The notes beneath the pieces are model-generated. The model was not told the origin of the DNA. It was given only the letters and a program-made list of their open reading frames with translations, and made no database searches. The position numbers were made by a program, and so were the translations under genes. A DNA stretch of 37,820 nucleotides from Bacteroidaceae bacterium (GTDB taxonomy: Bacteria > Bacteroidota > Bacteroidia > Bacteroidales > Bacteroidaceae), in contig JAFWXS010000103.1 of the NCBI GenBank assembly GCA_017517925.1, positions 1 through 37,820 on the forward strand, read 5' to 3'. Position 1 is the stretch's first letter, and each line of letters starts with the position of its first letter. This document shows, piece after piece, positions 26,679 to 33,056 of the stretch.

Positions 26679-28799
26679 ATGGATATGAAAAGACGCTTAA
26701 TATATGCCCTATCCATTGGGCTGTTTGTTACCGCTTGTAACGACATCGAACTGCCGGTACAGCAGGGTGTAGAGACAGAACTTACAGATATCTTCGTTCC
26801 TGAAGATGCCACAGAAGGTGAGTTGCTCGTCAAGTTTGTACCTGAGATGACCGACATCCTTGACCGTATGGCCGAGGAGGCTGCATCGGCTCCTGCGATG
26901 ACTCGTAGTGGTATTCCCTCTACCGATGAGGTGCTGCGCATCCTTGGTGGCTATGAACTGGAGCGCGTATTTCCCGTAGACCCGCGTCATGAGGAGCGTG
27001 CCCGTGCCAACGGTATGCACCTTTGGTATATCGTACGCTTCGATGAGAATACCGATCTTAAGATGGCTATCAGTAGTCTCAGACAGCTGGGCGAAATTTC
27101 CAAGATACAGTGCAATACTACGCTGAAGCGTATAGACAATCCTTCACGCAAGCCTGTGGCTATCGGCAGCAATCGTCTTAAGGGCGCTCCACGCGTGACC
27201 GAGTTGGCTGACATCAAATCATACGAACACTTGGGATTCCAATGGGGATACATCAACGAAGGCAATTATACGGCCCCCTATGACTTCTCGCAGGAGTGGG
27301 CTCCCATTGAAGCAGGTGCTGATGTGAACTGCCGTGAGGCGTGGGACATCTATCCTGAGGCCGGAGACCCCTCTATCATCGTGGCCGTGCTTGATGAGGG
27401 TGTGATGTGGAGTCATCCCGACCTCGAAGATAATATGTGGGTCAATGAGGATGAAACTTATGGTTCCAAAGAGGATGCCGACGGTAACGGCTATGCCGGT
27501 GACAAGTACGGATATAACTTCGTGAAAGATACCCCAATCCTCTGTTGGTCTGAGACCTATGATACAGGGCATGGCACGCACGTGGCCGGTACTATTGCTG
27601 CCGTCAATGGCAATGATAAAGGTGTGTGCGGAGTTGCCGGTGGCAATAAGAAGGAGTATCCCAACAGCGGTGTGCGCATCATGTCGTGCCAGGTTATTGA
27701 TGGCATGTACTCGGTGTCGCTTGCCCAAGAGGCTCGTGCCATCAAGTATGCTGCCGACAATGGCGCGGTCATCATCCAGTGCAGCTGGGGCTACAATAGT
27801 GCCTTGGCCAATATGATGCAGGGGTTCACTCCTGGCCCCGCTTCAGAAGAGGAGTGGGGAGGTCTCTATCCGTTGGAGAAGGAGGCTATTGACTACTTCA
27901 TTCACAATGCGGGTTCGCCCAATGGCGTGATTGAGGGCGGTATTGCCATCTTTGCTGCCGGTAACGAGTATTCGGCCATGCCGGCATTCCCTTCGGCCTA
28001 CTCTAAGTGTGTGAGTGTGGCTGCTATTGCGGCAGACTATACTCCGGCAGGATATACCGACTATGGTGTGGAGGTGGACTTCTCGGCTCCCGGTGGCGAT
28101 ACCGAGTACTATGGCGTTTTGGGAGAAAACAACGAAGGACTTGACTGGGAGAAACCCAATGGCGGCATTCTCTCTACCCTTGTCATCAATGGCAATGCTG
28201 GCTATGGCTACTATGAGGGAACTTCGATGAGCTGTCCTCACGTGTCGGGTGTGGCTGCACTGGGCTTGTCGTATGCGGCCAAGTTGCGTCGTCACTTCAA
28301 GGCCGAGGAGTTTGTCGAACTGATGAAGTCTACGGCCCGTGACCTCGACCATCGATACACGAACAAGACGAAGATATATCACTACAACCATTCTTCGGCA
28401 GGCTATTCTACCGTGCAGATGAACCTCAATGACTATCGTGGCAAGATGGGTAAACTCATCGATGCCGGAGCATTGCTGCGTGCCATTTATGACCCGGAGA
28501 ATCCTGACAGAGAGCCGGCCGGTAGCGATATGCGTATACCGAACATTACGGTGGCACCTGGCGAGACGCAGACGATCGACCTTGCCAAGTTCTTTGTAAA
28601 TGGTGAGAACTTGACCTATGTCGTAGGACTTGCCCATACAGCTGCCGAGGTGGCTGATGCTAAGATTGTGGATGATACCCAATTGGTCGTTACTGGCATC
28701 GCGAACGGTGTAACAACTGCTACAATAACCGTTAATGGAGGAGCGAAGCATGTCGTTGCAATCACCGTACGCAAGGCTGGTGGCAATGGTTGGATGTAG
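26679..28799 (+). CDS. S8 (subtilisin) family serine peptidase, surface lipoprotein
   Basis: 706 residues. Lipobox FVTAC with Cys20, then NDIE, so it is probably displayed on the surface. An inhibitor-like prodomain lies at about 45-150. The catalytic triad is complete: Asp239 in VAVLDEGVMWSHPDL, His298 in DTGHGTHVAGTIAA and Ser516 in GTSMSCPHVSGVAAL; Asn442 (in AAGNE) gives the oxyanion hole. Asp is followed by Glu rather than the usual Thr or Ser (DEG), a common variant. The C-terminal 80 residues form an Ig-like beta domain (VAPGETQTIDLAKFFVNG and GVTTATITVNGG). It cleaves proteins outside the cell and is the only recognisable degradative enzyme of the operon. It lies 3 bases after the previous gene, hence translationally close. 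Confidence 0.93.
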   Translation: MDMKRRLIYALSIGLFVTACNDIELPVQQGVETELTDIFVPEDATEGELLVKFVPEMTDILDRMAEEAASAPAMTRSGIPSTDEVLRILGGYELERVFPVDPRHEERARANGMHLWYIVRFDENTDLKMAISSLRQLGEISKIQCNTTLKRIDNPSRKPVAIGSNRLKGAPRVTELADIKSYEHLGFQWGYINEGNYTAPYDFSQEWAPIEAGADVNCREAWDIYPEAGDPSIIVAVLDEGVMWSHPDLEDNMWVNEDETYGSKEDADGNGYAGDKYGYNFVKDTPILCWSETYDTGHGTHVAGTIAAVNGNDKGVCGVAGGNKKEYPNSGVRIMSCQVIDGMYSVSLAQEARAIKYAADNGAVIIQCSWGYNSALANMMQGFTPGPASEEEWGGLYPLEKEAIDYFIHNAGSPNGVIEGGIAIFAAGNEYSAMPAFPSAYSKCVSVAAIAADYTPAGYTDYGVEVDFSAPGGDTEYYGVLGENNEGLDWEKPNGGILSTLVINGNAGYGYYEGTSMSCPHVSGVAALGLSYAAKLRRHFKAEEFVELMKSTARDLDHRYTNKTKIYHYNHSSAGYSTVQMNLNDYRGKMGKLIDAGALLRAIYDPENPDREPAGSDMRIPNITVAPGETQTIDLAKFFVNGENLTYVVGLAHTAAEVADAKIVDDTQLVVTGIANGVTTATITVNGGAKHVVAITVRKAGGNGWM

Positions 28800-28819
28800 T
28801 TTATAAACATGACTGATAG

Positions 28820-29614
28820 GTGAATCGTAGAGCCTACATATTGGCTTGTGTGCTATGGGCCTCGGCTGTTGCCGGTGCGCAAGTGCCGGTGCGCAATCTG
28901 TCCCGTGCACAGATAGACTCTCTCGTGCATCCTACGCTGCATGCCGAGGGCGACAAGGTGCTGCGTGCCGATAAGTTGTCGTGTGACTTGGGCAAGATGA
29001 AGGAGACCGACAAGCCTGTGAGTCGCACCTTCCGCCTGCGCAACGTGAGTAATGCGGTACAGCGCATCAGTCGCGTGCACACCACGTGTGGATGTACTGT
29101 GGCGGCATTTGATACCACGGCCATTGCTCCGAATGGGGAGACAGCGATAACGCTCACCTACAATCCGAAGAACCGCCCCGGCACCATCGATGTGGATGCT
29201 TTTGTCTACGTCGAGGGCGACGACCGCCAGCCTATGGCACGTCTCTCGCTCTATGGCGAGGTGATGGACAGCGACGAGTGGCGTCACTTGCCTCATGCGA
29301 TGGGTACATTGCGTGTGAAACGCAAGGAGGTGTGCTTTGCCGAGCTGCCTGCTCATGGCAAAACCTCGATGCGCGTGCTTTGCGCCAATAGCGGTAGCAA
29401 GCCCTTGCACCTTACCTCGCGTCTGTTGCCGCCTTATGCTGCATTCCACACCGAGCCTGATGTGATTGCTCCGGGCGAGGAGGCCGACTTGGTCATTACC
29501 ATTGATGTGGATAAATTGCCGAAGCAAGACGGCACTGTCCGCGGCTCGCTTCTCATCGAAGGGATAGGGGGTAAACCCTCGGAGCGAATGTTGCAACTGA
29601 TAATTGAAAAATAA
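28820..29614 (+). CDS. DUF1573 family exported protein
   Basis: 264 residues starting with GTG at 28820; no in-frame ATG lies between the upstream stop and the signal peptide. VNRRAYILACVLWASAVAGA is a signal peptide with cleavage near AQ (21). The DUF1573 core (about 52-140) has GKMKETDKPVSRTFRLRNVS and the conserved HTTCGCTVAAF with Cys90 and Cys92, followed by a second Ig-like domain to the end. DUF1573 is an ASPM/SPD-2/Hydin-type immunoglobulin fold common in Bacteroidetes secreted proteins, often near SusCD loci; its role is unknown. The CGC pair may bind metal or form a disulfide, which is inference. It lies 20 bases after the subtilisin gene. Confidence 0.88.
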   Translation: MNRRAYILACVLWASAVAGAQVPVRNLSRAQIDSLVHPTLHAEGDKVLRADKLSCDLGKMKETDKPVSRTFRLRNVSNAVQRISRVHTTCGCTVAAFDTTAIAPNGETAITLTYNPKNRPGTIDVDAFVYVEGDDRQPMARLSLYGEVMDSDEWRHLPHAMGTLRVKRKEVCFAELPAHGKTSMRVLCANSGSKPLHLTSRLLPPYAAFHTEPDVIAPGEEADLVITIDVDKLPKQDGTVRGSLLIEGIGGKPSERMLQLIIEK

Positions 29615-29639
29615 ACGAAACAAGATAACGACGAAAGAT

Positions 29640-30104
29640 ATGAAGAAGATAGCCAACCTGCTGATGATACTCTCTGTAGCTCTGTTTGCTGCATGTGACG
29701 ACCCTGTTGATACCACAGTGCCTCCCTTGAAGGTCACTCCCTATAACCTTGACGGCACATGGCAGCTTGCCGAGTGGAACGGATCCCCTCTTGCCGACAG
29801 TACCTATGTATATCTCGTGCTCGATCGCAAACAGACGTTCGAGATGTACCAGAACACGGGTTCTATGTACCCCATGCTGTATACCGGTACTTATGGGTTG
29901 GAAGAGGACTGGCGCGTGGGCGACATCATCAGCGGTGTATACGACTACGAGCAGGGCGAGTGGAATCATAAGTATGTCATCACCGACCTCCACAAAGAGT
30001 CGATGACGTGGACTGCCAAGGATGATGCCACAGACGTGCAGAAGTTTGTGCGCGTGAACGAGGTGCCCAGCGAGATTGTCGAGGCGGTGCGTAGGCAAGA
30101 CTGA
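29640..30104 (+). CDS. Small lipocalin-like lipoprotein, last gene of the susC operon
   Basis: 154 residues from the ATG at 29640; an upstream TTG frame is rejected because the lipoprotein signal begins here. Lipobox LFAAC with Cys19, then DDPVD. After NLDGTWQLAEWNG comes a run of beta strands (YVYLVLDRKQTFEMYQ, YTGTYGLEED, SGVYDYEQGEWNH and SMTWTAKDD), as in the small lipocalin-like proteins of Bacteroidetes, where GTWxL opens the barrel. It might bind a small hydrophobic ligand or another lipoprotein; no function can be stated. It is followed by the strong terminator at 30154-30196, which marks the end of the operon. Confidence 0.85.
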   Translation: MKKIANLLMILSVALFAACDDPVDTTVPPLKVTPYNLDGTWQLAEWNGSPLADSTYVYLVLDRKQTFEMYQNTGSMYPMLYTGTYGLEEDWRVGDIISGVYDYEQGEWNHKYVITDLHKESMTWTAKDDATDVQKFVRVNEVPSEIVEAVRRQD

Positions 30105-30114
30105 CCTTGAAATC

Positions 30115-30190
30115 GGGTATACCCTCGAAGAAAAAAGGGTGAACCCACGAGCTAAATCGGGTCTACCCTCCATTCGTGGAGGGTAGACCC
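30115..30190. repeat. Four copies of GGGTnnACCC
   Basis: GGGTATACCC (30115-30124), GGGTGAACCC (30137-30146), GGGTCTACCC (30159-30168) and GGGTAGACCC (30181-30190), spaced 22, 22 and 22 bases start to start. The last two form part of the terminator stem. The first two may be an older or partner copy of the same hairpin. Confidence 0.7.
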
Positions 30191-30196
30191 GATTTT
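30154..30196 (+). terminator. 19-bp UUCG-capped hairpin ending the susC operon
   Basis: Perfect 19-base arms (30154-30172 and 30177-30195) around a TTCG loop, an extra-stable tetraloop type, ending in TTTT. It lies 50 bases after the last gene of the operon. Confidence 0.92.
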
Positions 30197-30260
30197 CATA
30201 TCGCCACGTCCCTTGTAGCATTTCCTTAAAACAACGTGAAACTTGATAAATATCTCGTGA

Positions 30261-30297
30261 TTTATTTGAGTTATTCCAAATAAAATATTTATCTTTG
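30261..30297 (+). promoter_or_regulatory. Promoter of the Fur-family gene with an embedded inverted repeat
   Basis: TTTG (30265-30268), 21 bases, then TATCTTTG (30290-30297) is a good Bacteroidetes promoter. An 8-base inverted repeat, TTTATTTG (30261-30268) and CAAATAAA (30277-30284), separated by 8 bases, overlaps the -33 box and the spacer. Its position and A/T-rich dyad form fit an operator for a Fur or PerR type repressor, so autoregulation is plausible. Confidence 0.65.
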
Positions 30298-30327
30298 CTT
30301 GCTACTTTGTGTGTAGTATGCATTCTT

Positions 30328-30834
30328 ATGGAAGATAAGGTCAAGGAAACCGTTCGCGGCACCTTCGAGCAGTATCTGCAGAACAAGGGCCTTCGCAAGA
30401 CGCAAGAGCGTTTTGCCATCCTCGATACTATATACTCCATAGAGGGGCATTTCACTATGGAGGAGCTGCTCGACATCATGAATGCCAGCAAGTTCCATGT
30501 GAGCCGTGCCACGCTCTACAATACCATGGAGCTGCTCACCGACGCCCATTTGGTAATCCGCCACAAGTTTGACAACAGTTCGCAGTATGAGAAGTCGTTC
30601 AATATGACTACTCACTTTCATCGTATCTGTACGTCATGTGGCAGTGTCACCGAGGTGCGCGACGAGAAGTTGCGTCAGGTGATTGAGAATGCCCACAGCA
30701 AGGGCTTCTCCATTGCCCATACCTCACTCTACATGTATGGCACCTGCTCCAAGTGCATGGCTGCCAAGCGCCGTAGGGAAGCCAAAGAACGCAAGTTGCG
30801 AGAGCAATTGAAAGAACAAAGAAACGATAAATAA
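30328..30834 (+). CDS. Fur/PerR-family metal-dependent transcriptional regulator
   Basis: 168 residues from the ATG at 30328; an upstream TTG frame would overlap the -7 element. The winged-helix half includes KGLRKTQERFAILDTIYSIE and SRATLYNTMELLTDAHLV. The dimer half has the metal-binding TTHFHRICTSCGSVTEV (His96, His98, Cys101, Cys104) and the second CxxC (Cys140, Cys143), the structural zinc pair. The tail is long and highly charged (KRRREAKERKLREQLKEQ), more than in standard Fur. It represses target genes in response to metal or peroxide; Fur, PerR and Zur cannot be separated by eye. It is followed 7 bases later by purA, so the two are cotranscribed. Confidence 0.92.
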   Translation: MEDKVKETVRGTFEQYLQNKGLRKTQERFAILDTIYSIEGHFTMEELLDIMNASKFHVSRATLYNTMELLTDAHLVIRHKFDNSSQYEKSFNMTTHFHRICTSCGSVTEVRDEKLRQVIENAHSKGFSIAHTSLYMYGTCSKCMAAKRRREAKERKLREQLKEQRNDK

Positions 30835-30841
30835 CATAATC

Positions 30842-32110
30842 ATGAAAGTAGATGTACTGTTAGGCCTCCAGTGGGGCGATGAAGGTAAAGGTAAAGTAGT
30901 TGACGTACTCACTCCGCGCTACGATGTGGTAGCCCGTTTCCAGGGCGGCCCCAATGCAGGTCACACACTCGAGTTCGAGGGACAGAAGTATGTGCTTCGC
31001 TCCATCCCTTCAGGTATCTTCCAGGGCGACAAGGTGAATATCATTGGTAACGGTGTCGTGCTCGACCCTGCACTCTTCAAGGCCGAGGCCGAGGCACTCG
31101 AGGCTTCGGGTCATCCCTTGAAGGAGCGTCTCCATATCTCCAAGAAGGCACACCTCATCATGCCTACGCATCGCGTGCTCGATGCGGCTTACGAGGCCGC
31201 CAAGGGCGATGCCAAGGTGGGTACCACAGGTAAGGGTATCGGCCCCACCTACACCGACAAGATAAGCCGCAACGGCTTGCGCGTGGGCGACATCCTCGAA
31301 AACTTTGACGAGCTCTACGCCAAGGCCAAGGCCCGCCACGAGGAGATCCTCAAGAGCATGAACTACGAGTACGACATCACCGAGATAGAGAAGGAGTGGT
31401 TGGCCGGTATCGACTACCTCCGCCAGTTCCCCTTGGTAGACAGCGAGCACGAGATCAACAAGCTCCTCAAAGCCGAGAAGAGCGTCCTCTGCGAAGGCGC
31501 ACAGGGCACCATGCTCGACATCGACTTCGGCTCATACCCCTTCGTGACCTCTTCGAATACCATTTGTGCCGGCGCTTGCTCGGGTCTCGGTGTAGCCCCC
31601 AACAAGGTAGGCAACGTATACGGTATCATGAAGGCCTACTGCACCCGTGTGGGCAGCGGTCCCTTCCCCACCGAGCTCTTTGACGAGACGGGCGACAAGC
31701 TCTGCACCCTCGGTCATGAGTTCGGCTCGGTTACCGGCCGTAAGCGTCGTTGCGGATGGATCGACCTTGTAGCGTTGAAATACTCTATCATGGTCAACGG
31801 CGTTACCCACCTCATCATGATGAAGAGCGACGTGCTCGACACCTTCGAGACCATCAAGGCCTGTGTGGCCTACCGCGTCAATGGCGTGGAGACCGAAGAG
31901 TTCCCCTATTCCATCGAAGGCGAGGTAGAGCCCGTATATGCAGAACTTCCCGGCTGGCAGTGCGACATGACGAAGATGACCTCTGAGGACGAGTTCCCCG
32001 AGGAGTTCAACAACTACCTGTCGTTCCTCGAGGAAGAGTTGGAGGTGCCCATCAAGATTGTTTCGGTAGGCCCCGACCGCGATCAGACCATCGAGCGTTA
32101 TAACGATTGA
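30842..32110 (+). CDS. purA: Adenylosuccinate synthetase
   Basis: 422 residues, full length. The GTP-binding loop WGDEGKGKVVD (11-21) has the catalytic Asp13, followed by GGPNAGHT with catalytic His41. Further conserved blocks are GTTGKGIGPTYTDKISRNGL, EGAQGTMLDIDFGSYPFVTS and GSVTGRKRRCGWIDLVALK. It makes adenylosuccinate from IMP and aspartate with GTP in AMP synthesis, in the cytoplasm. Codon use is biased to the GC-rich codons of well-expressed genes. It lies 7 bases after the Fur-family gene. Confidence 0.98.
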   Translation: MKVDVLLGLQWGDEGKGKVVDVLTPRYDVVARFQGGPNAGHTLEFEGQKYVLRSIPSGIFQGDKVNIIGNGVVLDPALFKAEAEALEASGHPLKERLHISKKAHLIMPTHRVLDAAYEAAKGDAKVGTTGKGIGPTYTDKISRNGLRVGDILENFDELYAKAKARHEEILKSMNYEYDITEIEKEWLAGIDYLRQFPLVDSEHEINKLLKAEKSVLCEGAQGTMLDIDFGSYPFVTSSNTICAGACSGLGVAPNKVGNVYGIMKAYCTRVGSGPFPTELFDETGDKLCTLGHEFGSVTGRKRRCGWIDLVALKYSIMVNGVTHLIMMKSDVLDTFETIKACVAYRVNGVETEEFPYSIEGEVEPVYAELPGWQCDMTKMTSEDEFPEEFNNYLSFLEEELEVPIKIVSVGPDRDQTIERYND

Positions 32111-32111
32111 T

Positions 32112-32131
32112 AGCGCGGTAGCTACCGCGCT
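32112..32131 (+). terminator. Perfect 20-base palindrome right after purA
   Basis: AGCGCGGTAGCTACCGCGCT starts one base after the purA stop and would form a very GC-rich 8-bp stem with a short loop. No T run follows, so it may instead be a transcript-stabilising or pause hairpin. Confidence 0.5.
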
Positions 32132-32164
32132 GCACCTCGATAGTTAGTGAGGTCTGCCACGGTT

Positions 32165-32208
32165 GCTTGTGATGCATTCGCCGGAAGCAAGTGATGCGAG
32201 TGCCGGAA
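32165..32208 (+). repeat. Imperfect tandem repeat, period 22
   Basis: Two adjacent 22-base units (32165-32186 and 32187-32208) share GC, GTGATGC and GCCGGAA at the same offsets and differ at about 6 positions. It lies in the purA to zinc-peptidase gap; no function is evident. Confidence 0.6.
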
Positions 32209-32250
32209 CAATAGGACGCGGATATTGTATATATAGTATATAGAGAGAAT

Positions 32251-32931
32251 ATGAGTTTGATTTGGATTATATTTATAGGAATCTCCCTGGTCAGCTATGT
32301 CGTGCAGGCCAACCTGAACCGCAAGTTCGAGAAGTATTCCAAGGAGCCGCTCGGTAACGGCATGATCGGCCGTGACGTGGCCGAGAAGATGCTCCATGCC
32401 AATGGCATCTATGACGTCAAGGTAACGTGCGTTGAGGGGCGCCTCACCGACCATTATAACCCTGCCGACCATACCGTCAACCTCAGTCGTGCGGTATACG
32501 AGTCGAGTAGTGTGGCCGCTGCTGCCGTGGCAGCCCACGAGTGTGGTCATGCCGTGCAGCATGCCACTGCATACGGTCCCTTGAAGATGCGCTCGGCCCT
32601 CGTCCCCGTGGTGTCATTTGCCTCCAAGTGGGTGTCGTGGATATTGCTGGCAGGCATCATCTTCATAGAGAGCTTCCCCGGCTTGTTGCTGTTGGGTATC
32701 GCTCTGTTTGCCATGACCACCCTGTTCAGCTTCATCACACTGCCCGTAGAGATTAACGCCAGTAAGCGAGCCCTTGCATGGCTCGACCGTGCCGGCATCA
32801 CCACACACTACACCCATCGCGATGCAGAGAGCGCCCTGCGCTCGGCAGCCTATACCTACGTGGTGGCTGCCCTCAGCTCACTTGCCACTTTGGTATATTA
32901 TGTAATGATTTACATGGGTCGAAGAGATTAG
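32251..32931 (+). CDS. Membrane zinc metallopeptidase (YugP-like, Zn_peptidase_2 family)
   Basis: 226 residues. Hydrophobic N-terminal segment (about 3-20), then the conserved GNGMIGRDVAEKMLHANGI and VEGRLTDHYNPADHTVNLS. The zinc site is AAHECGHAVQH (His96, Glu97, His100 and probably His104). Membrane segments follow at about 117-155 and near the end (about 200-222). The length and order match the YugP-like neutral zinc metallopeptidases, integral membrane proteins of unknown substrate. The gene has a separate start 140 bases after purA; no clear TAnnTTTG promoter is found in the gap, so it may be read through from purA. Confidence 0.9.
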   Translation: MSLIWIIFIGISLVSYVVQANLNRKFEKYSKEPLGNGMIGRDVAEKMLHANGIYDVKVTCVEGRLTDHYNPADHTVNLSRAVYESSSVAAAAVAAHECGHAVQHATAYGPLKMRSALVPVVSFASKWVSWILLAGIIFIESFPGLLLLGIALFAMTTLFSFITLPVEINASKRALAWLDRAGITTHYTHRDAESALRSAAYTYVVAALSSLATLVYYVMIYMGRRD

Positions 32932-32943
32932 AATGATAATTGT

Positions 32944-32993
32944 AACCAAACTATTCCCGGGAATAGTTTGGTTATTTTGTTGAAATAACCAAA
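32944..32993 (+). terminator. 30-base perfect palindrome with an overlapping alternative hairpin
   Basis: 32944-32973 is a perfect palindrome centred on CCCGGG, followed by ATTTTG; it likely terminates the zinc-peptidase transcript. Its right arm (TTTGGTT) also belongs to a second 11-bp inverted repeat, TTTGGTTATTT (32967-32977) and AAATAACCAAA (32983-32993) with a 5-base loop. The two hairpins cannot form together. The remaining leader up to 33056 is A-rich with no clear promoter. Confidence 0.75.
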
Positions 32994-33056
32994 CACACGA
33001 CTATACAATAACTTAAATACAAACAACTTATTATTAACAACTAAAAACACAAAACC

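Noticed and set aside
27843..28910. 355-codon open frame on the minus strand over the subtilisin gene
   Set aside because: Covers the catalytic serine region of a well-supported protease gene on the other strand and matches no family.
28853..30512. Overlapping long minus-strand frames (294 and 319 codons) over the DUF1573, lipocalin-like and Fur-family genes
   Set aside because: They cross the strong terminator hairpin and a good plus-strand promoter and are antisense to three supported genes.
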